DNA of 64,000 nt, taken from Chryseobacterium sp. ERMR1:04. Lineage in GTDB: Bacteria; Bacteroidota; Bacteroidia; Flavobacteriales; Weeksellaceae. The notes under the pieces were generated by a model. That model did no database searches, was not told the DNA's origin, and saw only the letters and a list, made by a program, of their open reading frames with translations. The translations under genes and the position numbers were made by a program. Location: assembly GCF_001297705.1 (NCBI RefSeq), contig NZ_LIRF01000003.1:1426001-1490000 (forward strand). The letters are read 5' to 3'. Shown here piece after piece: positions 9,444 through 17,532 of the stretch (within the stretch, counting starts at the first letter, position 1; each line of letters opens with the position of its first letter).

Positions 9444-10038
9444 GACTCCCATTATAAAAGGACTGGTTCTTGCCGGAGGAAAAAGCCAGAGAATGGGAAC
9501 AGCAAAGGACCTGATGAATTGGTACGGAAAAGAACAACGTTATTTTGCAGCAGATCTTTTAAACAACTTCTGTGAAGAAGTGTATATCTCCTGCCGACAG
9601 GAACAGCTAGACCATTTCAGCAATGAATATAATGCTTTGACGGATACCTTTTTAGGAATGGGCCCTTTTGGTGGAATCTTAACAGCATTACGTTCAGACA
9701 GAGAAGCGGCATGGTTGGTGGTGGCCTGTGATCTGCCTTTATTGAATAAAGAAACTTTACAATTTTTAATTGATAACAGAGACGAATCAAAAGTAGCTAC
9801 AACCTATGAAAGCCCGTTTGACGGACTACCCGAGCCCTTAATTACGATTTGGGAACCTAAAAGCTACCCTGCCCTTCTTCAGTTTTTAGGCATGGGTAAA
9901 ACCTGCCCGAGGAAAGTTTTAATAAACAACGAAACCCATATTGTGAAACCTTTGAATCCTGATGCCTTAATGAATGTAAATACACCTGAAGAGGCCGCAA
10001 CAGCAAAGCAGATCCTTACAAGTAAAAATAATCAATAG
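9424..10038 (+). CDS. mobA: Molybdenum cofactor guanylyltransferase MobA
   Basis: Nucleotidyltransferase that joins GMP to Mo-molybdopterin to form the bis-MGD precursor used by DMSO-reductase-family enzymes such as the FdhF-like protein encoded at 11993-14350. The N-terminal nucleotide loop GLVLAGGKSQRMG and the following Lys (TAKDL) are clear, as is the VACDLPLL metal-site region. I chose the ATG at 9424. A GTG at 9415 in the same frame would add three residues. Either start overlaps the end of moaC. The length of about 204 residues is typical. Confidence 0.93.
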   Translation: MTSKEHKTPIIKGLVLAGGKSQRMGTAKDLMNWYGKEQRYFAADLLNNFCEEVYISCRQEQLDHFSNEYNALTDTFLGMGPFGGILTALRSDREAAWLVVACDLPLLNKETLQFLIDNRDESKVATTYESPFDGLPEPLITIWEPKSYPALLQFLGMGKTCPRKVLINNETHIVKPLNPDALMNVNTPEEAATAKQILTSKNNQ

Positions 10039-10040
10039 CA

Positions 10041-11093
10041 ATGGAAAAAAGTATGGATCGGTACCAATGCCAGATAGCACTCCCTGAATTTGGGAGCACA
10101 TCTCAAGACCTTCTTCATAATGCTAGAGTGCTGATTGTCGGGATCGGTGGTCTGGGATGTCCCGCAGCACAATATCTTGCCGCCGCCGGAATTGGTACGA
10201 TAGGCATTGCTGATGATGATATAATCTCTTTAAGCAATCTTCATCGCCAGATTCTCTATACTCCAGAAGAAATAGGTTTATCAAAAGCACAAGTTTCCTG
10301 TCAGAAGCTCCAAAAGCAGAATCCAGACATCCAGATAAAAGCACATCCTGTACGAGTAACTTCTGAAAATGTAATGGATTTGATTAAAGACTATGATCTG
10401 GTCGTAGAGGGAACTGATAATTTTGAAACCAAATGCCTACTGAATGATGCCTGTGTTCTTGCAGGAAAACCCTTGGTCTACGGAGCAATTTATCAGTATG
10501 AAGGGCAAGTAAGTATATGGAATGTCTTGCGGGAAGACGGAAGCCGATCTGTTAATTACCGTGATATTTTTCCCGATGCAGAAAATTCACAGATTCCGAA
10601 TTGTTCGGAAGGCGGAGTAATTCCTACATTAGCAGGAATTGTAGGCTGTATGCAGGCCAATGAGGTGATTAAATATTTTACCCTATCAAAGGATCTGTTA
10701 GCCGGAAAATTATGGTTAATGAATGTGATGAGTGGTAAAACAACTATCATCAAATTAAAAGGACAAACTTCTGTAGAAATCTATGCTCTCAATGAATCAG
10801 TCTGCAGTATTACACGAGATGAACTCCATGAAAAACTAAAGCAAAAAGGAACTGTATTGATTGATGTGAGAACTAAAGAAGAACATCAGCTATTTAATAT
10901 CGGAGGTAAAAATTTTCCTTTGGACGACCTTGAAAATCATTGGAATCAAATCGCAGAATTTGAGAAGATTATCTTTTATTGTGCGTCTGGAAACCGGAGT
11001 TCCAAGGCTGTAAGAATGATAAAGAAAATATTCCCTACCCAAAAGGTTTATTCCCTAAAAAACGGCATAGAACAATACAGGCATAATGTATAG
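10041..11093 (+). CDS. moeB: MoeB/ThiF-type adenylyltransferase fused to a rhodanese domain
   Basis: E1-like enzyme that adenylates the C-terminal glycine of MoaD so that it can be thiocarboxylated. The N-terminal Rossmann motif GIGGLGCPAAQYLAAAG is near residue 34, with ARG-finger context SNLHRQILY and a NCSEGGV cysteine near 190. Residues about 255-350 are a rhodanese domain with active-site Cys314 in CASGNRS; it can supply the sulfur itself. The paired CxxC zinc cysteines of E. coli MoeB (CYRC and GCEVC) are not seen here. It starts 2 bases after mobA and closes the operon. A second ATG four codons in is possible. Confidence 0.92.
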   Translation: MEKSMDRYQCQIALPEFGSTSQDLLHNARVLIVGIGGLGCPAAQYLAAAGIGTIGIADDDIISLSNLHRQILYTPEEIGLSKAQVSCQKLQKQNPDIQIKAHPVRVTSENVMDLIKDYDLVVEGTDNFETKCLLNDACVLAGKPLVYGAIYQYEGQVSIWNVLREDGSRSVNYRDIFPDAENSQIPNCSEGGVIPTLAGIVGCMQANEVIKYFTLSKDLLAGKLWLMNVMSGKTTIIKLKGQTSVEIYALNESVCSITRDELHEKLKQKGTVLIDVRTKEEHQLFNIGGKNFPLDDLENHWNQIAEFEKIIFYCASGNRSSKAVRMIKKIFPTQKVYSLKNGIEQYRHNV

Positions 11094-11145
11094 TTTAAGG
11101 AGCAACTTTCTATTTGTCAATTGGTTAACTTTAATGAGCTTGTAC

Positions 11146-11239
11146 ACTTTCAAATTAACCACAAAAAAGGTAAAAGATTAACACATTAGTAGTTTAAGTT
11201 GATCATTAATCCGAAAATATGAGCACATAAGTTTTTAAA
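11146..11239 (+). repeat. Intergenic repeat R2, left-half copy
   Basis: It matches 6225-6318 over 94 bases with about 79 identities and no net gap, including CACAAAA...AAAGATTAACACAT and GAGCACATNAGTTTTTAAA. The right half with the inverted end is absent or unrecognisable. It has the same orientation as the complete copy upstream of moaA. Confidence 0.65.
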
Positions 11240-11268
11240 ATATTTAATTTTTAATCTTTTTGTTTGAA

Positions 11269-11301
11269 AACCATGTCAAGGTTTTTAACCTTAACATGGT
11301 T
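11269..11301. terminator. Long stem-loop after moeB
   Basis: The arms AACCATGTCAAGGTT and AACCTTAACATGGTT pair with a single mismatch across a TTT loop. No strong T-run follows, so it may end transcripts from both converging operons or simply stabilise 3' ends. Confidence 0.5.
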
Positions 11302-11315
11302 CTATAGAGGCATTA

Positions 11316-11346
11316 TCAATAAGAATGGGTTTTACCCTGTTCAAAT
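11316..11346 (+). repeat. Intergenic repeat R1, degraded copy (copy B)
   Basis: TCAATAAGAATGGGTTTT followed by ACCCTGTTCAAAT keeps the lead-in, the palindrome outline and the CAAAT tail of copy A (6425-6488), but with arm mismatches. The second GGCT hairpin is not found. It has the same orientation and the same order after R2 as on the other side of the moa operon. Confidence 0.55.
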
Positions 11347-11406
11347 GATGGTTCTTTGCTTAGTAAAATGCCCTTATCGTAAACTCGGGGTAAATAGCTT
11401 TACAAT

Positions 11407-11901
11407 TTAATCTTTTACAGACCCTACAATAAGCTCAACAACCTGAAAACTGCTTCGTGCAGGCTTCTTTTCACCTTCCACTATAATTCTTAAAGGTCCT
11501 TTTGCTTCTGGAAGCGGATGCCCATCTACCGAATCGGCAATGATTACTTTTTTATCCGTAAAATCCTTATCCAGCTCTGCCAATGAAAAAAGTACGCGGT
11601 AGCCATCTACAGACTTCACCAACAGATATTTTGAAAAACCTTCTCCGTGTGCTTCTTTTATGTTTCCAGCTTTCGCCAGGATATCTAAAACCAGAACCCC
11701 ATTGTAAGTATGCATATCTCCTTGTTTATCTTTCAAAACAGCATTGGTATGAGGCATTTTAGACAAGTCTAACAAAGAGAGCTGTAAAGGAGCAGAGCCT
11801 TCTCGGGAAACTTTTAACTTAAAATCAGATTGTGCAGTTAGCACTCCTGCAAACATCAAAAAAAACAGGCATGGTATTATTTTACTAATCATTTTAGTCA
11901 T
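11407..11901 (-). CDS. Exported SUOX-fold (molybdopterin-binding-like) protein
   Basis: 164 residues with a signal peptide (hydrophobic residues about 5-22, ending LTAQ). The body (LSLLDLSKMPHT, DMHTYNGVLVLDILAKAG, DGYRVLFSLAELD, GPLRIIVEGEKKPARSSFQVVELIVG) follows the pattern of the oxidoreductase molybdopterin-binding domain of sulfite oxidases (PF00174). There is no Cys after the signal peptide, so the Mo-ligating cysteine of true sulfite oxidases is missing and catalysis of that kind is unlikely. It is the last gene of the minus-strand Moco block. A start at the second Met (codon 4) is equally good. Confidence 0.75.
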   Translation of the reverse strand: MTKMISKIIPCLFFLMFAGVLTAQSDFKLKVSREGSAPLQLSLLDLSKMPHTNAVLKDKQGDMHTYNGVLVLDILAKAGNIKEAHGEGFSKYLLVKSVDGYRVLFSLAELDKDFTDKKVIIADSVDGHPLPEAKGPLRIIVEGEKKPARSSFQVVELIVGSVKD

Positions 11902-11905
11902 ATTA

Positions 11906-11980
11906 TTAAAGTGGAAGATGTATTGTATACATAAGCTGTCCTCCCGACTGCTTATCGTAATCCTTATTAGTATTTCCTTC
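11906..11980 (-). pseudogene. Possible remnant of an outer-membrane protein C-terminus
   Basis: Between the FdhF-like gene and the SUOX-like gene lies a minus-strand frame that opens after a TGA (11981-11983) and ends in TAA at 11906-11908. It encodes GNTNKDYDKQSGG followed by QLMYTIHLPL. The alternating hydrophobic ending is like the last beta strand of an outer-membrane barrel such as a TonB-dependent receptor. With no start codon before its middle, it may be the scar of a deleted gene. It is short, so coincidence is possible. Confidence 0.3.
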
Positions 11981-11992
11981 TCAAAAAACGAC

Positions 11993-14350
11993 TTAGTACT
12001 CTTTTTTGTACAGTTCAGGGTTGTGTTTCTTTATTTTTATTTTCACATATTTAGAAGCCGGCATATTACTTTCCTTTACTACATTATTCACAGAAACTAA
12101 AACATTGGTTTCGGGAAAATAAGTAACCGTATTTTTTTCCGGGATCTGGTAAGAAACAATAACGAATAGAGGGGCTACTCTTTCAATGCCGTCATCATAA
12201 TTAAAGAGATCAACTTTATCTCCGGATTTCATTCCCAGACGGTCAATATCCTTCGAGTTCATAAAAATCACACGTCTTCCATTTTTTATCCCCCGATAAC
12301 GGTCATCCAACCCATAAATGGTTGTGTTAAACTGATCGTGGGTTCTTGTTGTTGCCATCAGATATTCATCTTCTTCAAGACTGTTATCCGGAATTTCAGT
12401 GAGGGTAAAGGGCGCGCGATCCCCAAACTCTTTGGTAATAAATTTCCCGTCTCTGGCAGCATTGGGCAAGTAGAATCCTCCTTTTTCTCTTACTCTGATA
12501 TTGTAATCTTTAAAACCGGGAATACATTTTTCTATATCGTCTCTTACGGTATCGTAGCTGTCATGATAACGTTGCCAGTTGACAACAGACCGTTGCCCCA
12601 GTGTTGCCATTGCCATACGACATACGATTTGCGTTTCATTAATAAGCTGATCAGAGACGGCATCCAACATTCCCTTTGAAGACTGAACAACCCCCATGGA
12701 GTTTTCAGTAGTCACGATTTGTATTTCGTCATTCACGATATCTTTATCACTCCGCCCATAGGTGGGCAGAATAAGAGCTTCTTTTCCGTGCACAAGATGC
12801 CCACGGTTGAGCTTTGTAGAAACACTCACTAGCAAATTAAGCTTTCGAATTCCCTCTGCGGTATAGGTTGTATCCGGAGTGGCCGACAAAAAATTGCCGC
12901 CCATGCAAAAGAGAACCTTCACCTTTTCTTCATGAATAGCTTTGATAGCCCTCACCACATCATATCCATGCGCACGCGGCACCTTGAAACCATAAAAATT
13001 TTCAAGAATATCTAACTGCTGATCGGTTGGTTTTTCATCAATCATCATCGTTCTATTTCCCTGAACATTGCTGTGCCCGCGTACAGGACAGACCCCTGCC
13101 CCGGGTTTACCGATGCTTCCTTTCAGAAGAAGAATATTGAGGATCTCTCTGATCATATCAACTCCGTTGGGCTGTTGTGTGAGGCCCATTCCCCAACAGA
13201 TAATAATCCTTTTTTTGAAGGCTATCATCTGCGCAGCTTCGTAAATATCTGCTGAAGAAACACCCGATTCTTTAGCCAACTCTTCAAAATCATAATGTTC
13301 AAACTGCTTGAGGAATTCCTCATACCCTATAGTTTTCTCTTTTATGAATTCGTGATTTAATACTTCTCCCGGAAATTTTTTTTCAAACTCAAGAAGTAAT
13401 ATTTCAATGGCTTTTAAAAGGGCCATATCTCCGTTTATTTTTACAGGCAGATAGAGGTCGGCAAGTTTAACACCATTTCCAAGCATACCTTTAACTTTCT
13501 GAGGATCCTGAAATCCTATTAATCCAGCCTCTGGCAATGGGTTTATTGCAATAATTTTTGCTCCGTTTTTTTTGCCTTTCGCTAATGCACTCATCATTCT
13601 TGGTGCATTGGTTCCGGGATTATGCCCAATCTCTATGATGAGGTCTGTTTCATAAAAATCTTCTAATGTTACAGTTCCTTTTCCAATTCCAATCGTAGTC
13701 CTCAATGCAGAACCGGATGTTTCGTGGCACATATTGGAACAGTCGGGCATATTATTCGTTCCAAACTCTTTCGCAAAAAGCTGATAAACAAATGATGCCT
13801 CATTGCTTGTTCTTCCAGAGGTATAAAAAGCGGCCTCATGAGGAGATTCAAGCATGTTGAGATGCTCTGCTATTTTTTCAAAAGCATGTTCCCAACTGAT
13901 CGGTTGATAATGTGTAGCGTCTTTAGGCAGATACATAGGTTCTGTAAGCCTACCCATTTTTCCAATCTGATAATCATCTAATCTGGCAAGGTCAGAAACC
14001 GAATTTTCTTTGAAAAATGCTGCCGTAATTCTTTTGGTCGTTGCTTCTTCAGCCAGAGCCTTCGCACCATTTTCGCAATATTCGCCAAGAACGGAACGTT
14101 CATCATCAGGATCGGGCCAGGCACAGCTGGGACAATCAAACCCATCCGTTTGGTTCATTTTAAATAAAGCTCTGGTGCCTCTTACCAATGTTTTCTCTTC
14201 AATCAGATGACCAAAAGCCGCCATCACTGCGTGAATACCTCCGGCCGATTTTTCAACAGGAGTTAATTTGAGGTCTGAAAGACGGTACGGATTCTCGGCA
14301 TCCGGCTCATTTTTCATTTGATTCTCTTTATTTTTATAATCCTCTTTCAT
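11993..14350 (-). CDS. FdhF/YdeP-family molybdopterin oxidoreductase
   Basis: Large catalytic subunit of the formate dehydrogenase-H-like family, YdeP branch (785 residues). The N-terminus has FDCPSCAWPDP near residue 73, typical of the YdeP branch, in place of the four-Cys Fe-S motif of classical FdhF. Further on are NMCHETSGSAL (about 205), GHNPGTNAPRM (about 243), GMGLTQQPNGVDMIREI (about 390) and the C-terminal MGD-binding part (TTRTHDQFNTTIYG). Members bind bis-MGD; the substrate is usually unknown, and formate or an acid-stress role is only suggested. It is followed upstream by a small conserved gene and fdhD, which supplies the cofactor's sulfur ligand. It is the likely consumer of the Moco made by both neighbouring operons. 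Confidence 0.9.
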   Translation of the reverse strand: MKEDYKNKENQMKNEPDAENPYRLSDLKLTPVEKSAGGIHAVMAAFGHLIEEKTLVRGTRALFKMNQTDGFDCPSCAWPDPDDERSVLGEYCENGAKALAEEATTKRITAAFFKENSVSDLARLDDYQIGKMGRLTEPMYLPKDATHYQPISWEHAFEKIAEHLNMLESPHEAAFYTSGRTSNEASFVYQLFAKEFGTNNMPDCSNMCHETSGSALRTTIGIGKGTVTLEDFYETDLIIEIGHNPGTNAPRMMSALAKGKKNGAKIIAINPLPEAGLIGFQDPQKVKGMLGNGVKLADLYLPVKINGDMALLKAIEILLLEFEKKFPGEVLNHEFIKEKTIGYEEFLKQFEHYDFEELAKESGVSSADIYEAAQMIAFKKRIIICWGMGLTQQPNGVDMIREILNILLLKGSIGKPGAGVCPVRGHSNVQGNRTMMIDEKPTDQQLDILENFYGFKVPRAHGYDVVRAIKAIHEEKVKVLFCMGGNFLSATPDTTYTAEGIRKLNLLVSVSTKLNRGHLVHGKEALILPTYGRSDKDIVNDEIQIVTTENSMGVVQSSKGMLDAVSDQLINETQIVCRMAMATLGQRSVVNWQRYHDSYDTVRDDIEKCIPGFKDYNIRVREKGGFYLPNAARDGKFITKEFGDRAPFTLTEIPDNSLEEDEYLMATTRTHDQFNTTIYGLDDRYRGIKNGRRVIFMNSKDIDRLGMKSGDKVDLFNYDDGIERVAPLFVIVSYQIPEKNTVTYFPETNVLVSVNNVVKESNMPASKYVKIKIKKHNPELYKKEY

Positions 14351-14383
14351 GATTTACTATTTATAAGAAAGGTTGATGATGCT

Positions 14384-14734
14384 TTAGCATTTTATATTGG
14401 GATTCGGAAAATTGTCACTCTGGTCTTCAAGGGAGTTATCAATACAGACAAAATCTTTTTCCACCAAAAGTTTAACGAGACCTGCCTGACCTTCAAAACC
14501 CACTCTGTCTGTTGTAACAAATTCATTAATCATTGTTGTGGGCATTGTAAGAACAATTTTGTTTGTAATGAAATCCGCAGACAGTTCTTCCTTATCTGAA
14601 GCCTCAATTGAGTAAACAAAAGAACTATTAATAAATTCTGTACAAGCTGATACAATCCCTTTTTCGCCCAATTCAGAAACTTCGGTCTGTGTAAGGCGGA
14701 ATCTTACGGAGTTATCTTTAATTCTTATCTTCAT
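14384..14734 (-). CDS. Small conserved protein of the Moco cluster (DUF7009-like)
   Basis: 116 residues, soluble, no signal peptide. It starts MKIRIKDNSVRFRLTQTEV, an opening I associate (from memory) with Bacteroidota proteins named DUF7009, usually found beside fdhD and FdhF/YdeP-type genes. The C-terminus holds two cysteines (C97 and the terminal Cys). It sits 33 bases upstream of the oxidoreductase and 40 downstream of fdhD in the same operon. A role as an accessory or maturation factor is inferred from position only. Confidence 0.75.
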   Translation of the reverse strand: MKIRIKDNSVRFRLTQTEVSELGEKGIVSACTEFINSSFVYSIEASDKEELSADFITNKIVLTMPTTMINEFVTTDRVGFEGQAGLVKLLVEKDFVCIDNSLEDQSDNFPNPNIKC

Positions 14735-14774
14735 TTTACTTTTATTATTTTTTCATTTTTAACGAACTTCCTAT

Positions 14775-15656
14775 TTATAACTCTGCATTATCAAAAGTAT
14801 GCTGACTGCTTTTATTATAAATATTAAAGCTATTCTGTTTTAAAAAACCAATTAACGTCATATCAAATTCTTTTGCCAAATCTACCGCAAGACTTGAAGG
14901 TGCCCCTATGGCCGCCACAATAGAAATCCCGGCCATTGCTGCTTTCTGAATCAGTTCAAAACTTGCTCTTCCGCTTAATACCAAAACTTTATGATCCAAC
15001 GGCAAGAGATCCACCGACAAAGCATATCCTATAAGTTTATCTAGAGCATTATGCCTTCCTACATCTTCTCTTAAGACCAATAGATATCCATTCATATTAA
15101 AAAGGCCGGAAGCATGAATTCCTCCTGTAGCACTGAAATTATTCTGAAATGACCTTAATCTTTCAGGTAACAGGTATAAAATATGGATGTCTAATACAAC
15201 TTTTTCTTTATCAATATTCTTAAAAGGGCTCACTGTTCTGATAGATTGTATGGAACCTTTTCCACAGACTCCGCAGCTTGACGTGGTATAAAAATTACGC
15301 TCCGTTTTCATAAGCTCCGGCACAAAACCATCTGTAAGCTTTACTATAACAACATTCTCTTGATTTCGGGAGCATGATACATCTACCCCATTTGTACCTG
15401 TTATCTGCTTATAATCTGAAATAATTCCTTCTGTAAAAAGAAACCCGACAGCAAGCTCGATATCATTTCCGGGAGTGCGCATCGTAACAGAAATATTTTT
15501 ACTTTCCCGTTTTTCTGCATTACCATATGAAACCCTTATTTCTAAAGGTTCTTCCACAGAGACTTCATCTGTAAAAGACAAGATCTGATTATCTTTTACC
15601 TTTAAAACAGTAATCTCCTGAACAGGATTATTTTTTAAAATATTGGTTTCGCTCAC
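14775..15656 (-). CDS. fdhD: Formate dehydrogenase accessory sulfurtransferase FdhD
   Basis: FdhD passes sulfur from a cysteine desulfurase to the bis-MGD cofactor, which FdhF-type enzymes need for activity. The sulfur-carrying CGVC pair (C128, C131) lies in TTSSCGVCGKGSI. Other conserved blocks are TPGNDIELAVGFLFTEGII (61-79), GGIHASGLF, REDVGRHNALDKLIG and SGRASFELIQKAAMAGI. The length of 293 residues is slightly longer than E. coli FdhD. It lies between moaE and the small conserved gene, all on one strand. Confidence 0.96.
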   Translation of the reverse strand: MSETNILKNNPVQEITVLKVKDNQILSFTDEVSVEEPLEIRVSYGNAEKRESKNISVTMRTPGNDIELAVGFLFTEGIISDYKQITGTNGVDVSCSRNQENVVIVKLTDGFVPELMKTERNFYTTSSCGVCGKGSIQSIRTVSPFKNIDKEKVVLDIHILYLLPERLRSFQNNFSATGGIHASGLFNMNGYLLVLREDVGRHNALDKLIGYALSVDLLPLDHKVLVLSGRASFELIQKAAMAGISIVAAIGAPSSLAVDLAKEFDMTLIGFLKQNSFNIYNKSSQHTFDNAEL

Positions 15657-15693
15657 TTGAAATGGTGTATTTATTTATATTTTTTCACACTGC

Positions 15694-16113
15694 TTAAGGA
15701 TGAGCAGATACCCACTCTTCCCCATCTTCGAAAATCTCTTTTTTCCAGATAGGTACCGTTTCTTTCAGAGTGTCAATCCCAAATCGGCATGCATCAAAAG
15801 CAGCATCTCTGTGTCTGCCATTGGCAATAATGACTACCGCAATATCGCCTGGGTATAAAACTCCGATCCGATGATGAATAACTATATTTTTTACGGCAAA
15901 TAAAGAAATAGCTTCGTCTGCAATCTTCCTGAGCTCCTTCAATGCCATGGGTTTATAACACTCAAATTCTAAACGGATCACCTTTTTATTTCGAGTATTG
16001 TTTCTTACAGCACCAATAAATGATGCTGTTCCACCGCATTCAATATCTGCGGCAGCCGCAAGACATTCTGAAACATTTAGCGGTTCATCGGTTATTTTTA
16101 TATCTATCATCAT
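15694..16113 (-). CDS. moaE: Molybdopterin synthase catalytic subunit MoaE
   Basis: Transfers sulfur from thiocarboxylated MoaD to cyclic pyranopterin to make molybdopterin. Visible blocks: GGTASFIGAVRNNTRNKKV (27-45), LEFECYKPMALKEL, VIHHRIGVLYPGDIAVVI and the C-terminal WKKEIFEDGEEWV with the catalytic Lys region. The 139-residue length is normal. Four bases separate it from moaD, so the two subunits are co-translated. Confidence 0.96.
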   Translation of the reverse strand: MMIDIKITDEPLNVSECLAAAADIECGGTASFIGAVRNNTRNKKVIRLEFECYKPMALKELRKIADEAISLFAVKNIVIHHRIGVLYPGDIAVVIIANGRHRDAAFDACRFGIDTLKETVPIWKKEIFEDGEEWVSAHP

Positions 16114-16117
16114 TTAT

Positions 16118-16360
16118 TTATCCCCCACTTACAGGTGGGATAATGGCTATTTCATTATTACTTTTTAATACTAAATCATCATCTGCATATTCATCATCTA
16201 CAGCAATAAAGTAGGACTTCAATTTTTTTATTTCCGGAAAATCATCTTCAAGCTTGTTTTTAAGCTCTGAAACCTTTGCGTATTCATTAATTTCTAATTG
16301 TATTTCAGATCCTTTAAAAATATCTTTTGTAATTCCGAATGCTAATATTTTAATTTTCAT
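16118..16360 (-). CDS. moaD: Molybdopterin synthase sulfur-carrier subunit MoaD
   Basis: 80-residue ubiquitin-like protein. It ends PPVSGG, the double-glycine tail that the MoeB-like enzyme at 10041-11093 adenylates and that then carries the thiocarboxylate. The beta-grasp start KIKILAFGITKDIF and LKNKLEDDFPEI helix fit the family. It lies directly before moaE and 9 bases after the transporter gene. Confidence 0.95.
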   Translation of the reverse strand: MKIKILAFGITKDIFKGSEIQLEINEYAKVSELKNKLEDDFPEIKKLKSYFIAVDDEYADDDLVLKSNNEIAIIPPVSGG

Positions 16361-16369
16361 TTTACCTTT

Positions 16370-17125
16370 TTAATAGATATGATTCCAATGTTTTATCAGG
16401 ATATTAATTCCTGCCGAAAAAACAAGAACTGCTGTCACCCTTTTAATCACAATAGGATTCCATCGCACAGATATTCTTGATCCAAGCTGTCCACCAATAA
16501 AAACAGAAAGACACGGATATAAAATTTTCATGTTAAGCATATTCCCAGACAACTGAGTCAACTGACCCGAAATCCCGGCAATGGAATTTGCTAATATAAA
16601 AACACTGGCAGTTGCTGCTATTTTTTTGGGAACATCCCATTTCATTAAATTCAATATTGGAGAAAGAAAGATACCTCCACCAATACCAACCATTCCTGAT
16701 AAAAAACCTATTCCTCCGCCCAAAAAACTATTTTTCACGATATCAGATTTTTGATCTTTTGCTGGTGTTTCTGCACTTCCATCTATTTTAATCCAAAGCA
16801 GAACCGCTGCAATAATTAAACTTACTCCTAACATCATAAAAAATGTACTTTGGCTAATTTTCACAATCGCTCCCAGATAGGCCATCGGAACACTGACAAT
16901 GGTAATAGGAAGTATCTTTTTCCAGTCGGTCTGTTTATTTTTAACATAAATATAAACACTGCCTACAACTACTATAATATTGCAGATGAGTGCTATTAGC
17001 CGTATTTCCTGATGGGGAAGACTGTACATCGCCAATATAGCAAGATAGCTTGATCCTCCACCAAAACCAACTGACGAATAGATAAAAGAAACGATCAAAA
17101 AAAAGACAAAAATTTCCAAATACAT
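16370..17125 (-). CDS. TauE/SafE (TSUP) family membrane transporter
   Basis: About 251 residues with eight or so hydrophobic segments and the two family repeats: SSVGFGGGSSYLAIL near the N-terminus and LSGMVGIGGGIFLSPILNLM in the middle. TSUP proteins move sulfur-containing or other small anions; the substrate here is unknown. I chose the ATG at 17123-17125 because the first membrane segment starts there; an ATG at 17176 would add 17 residues. It heads the minus-strand Moco block (moaD follows after 9 bases), which hints at a role in supplying sulfur compounds or an oxyanion. No modABC is in the window. Confidence 0.85.
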   Translation of the reverse strand: MYLEIFVFFLIVSFIYSSVGFGGGSSYLAILAMYSLPHQEIRLIALICNIIVVVGSVYIYVKNKQTDWKKILPITIVSVPMAYLGAIVKISQSTFFMMLGVSLIIAAVLLWIKIDGSAETPAKDQKSDIVKNSFLGGGIGFLSGMVGIGGGIFLSPILNLMKWDVPKKIAATASVFILANSIAGISGQLTQLSGNMLNMKILYPCLSVFIGGQLGSRISVRWNPIVIKRVTAVLVFSAGINILIKHWNHIY

Positions 17126-17176
17126 CCTCAAAAAATTTACAAACAGTATATGATTAAACTTATCTAATATACTCAT

Positions 17177-17532
17177 TTTTGCGATTTGAGAATACGTTAA
17201 TCTAAAAATACGCTATAACAAATCATGAAAAAACTATCGAATATAATAATTGCAACCTAAATATAATACCCCTAAACAATCAATAGAATTAATGATTCCG
17301 GTGGGAGCTTTAAAAGATAATTAAAAAGAATTTCCTCTGTAAATACGATGAATATTTCAATCCTTAAGTTTAAGTAAGACTGTTTTTCTAAGAAAAAAAA
17401 ATCAACTAAAAAAGGGTATAATTTTAACAGTTAATAGTTTTAATTCAAACCAATTTTAACTATATTTGTTATGTAATGAATGAGATATTTTTATATATTT
17501 CACTTGATTTAATATCCATTAATTATTAAAAT
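17177..17532. promoter_or_regulatory. Divergent intergenic region with a -7 box for the MarR gene
   Basis: This 356-base AT-rich gap separates the Moco block from the marR-usp pair. TATATTTG at 17461-17468 matches the Bacteroidota -7 consensus TAnnTTTG and would give a leader of about 60 bases for the MarR gene. No clear TTG lies at the expected -33 spacing. No symmetric operator is evident. Confidence 0.45.

Larger units (their letters stand above)
11094..11406. other. Convergent intergenic region with repeats and a long hairpin
   Basis: This 313-base gap between the convergent moeB and SUOX-like genes has no gene. It carries a second R2 left half (11146-11239), a 15-bp-arm hairpin (11269-11301) and a degraded R1 copy (11316-11346). 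Confidence 0.7.
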
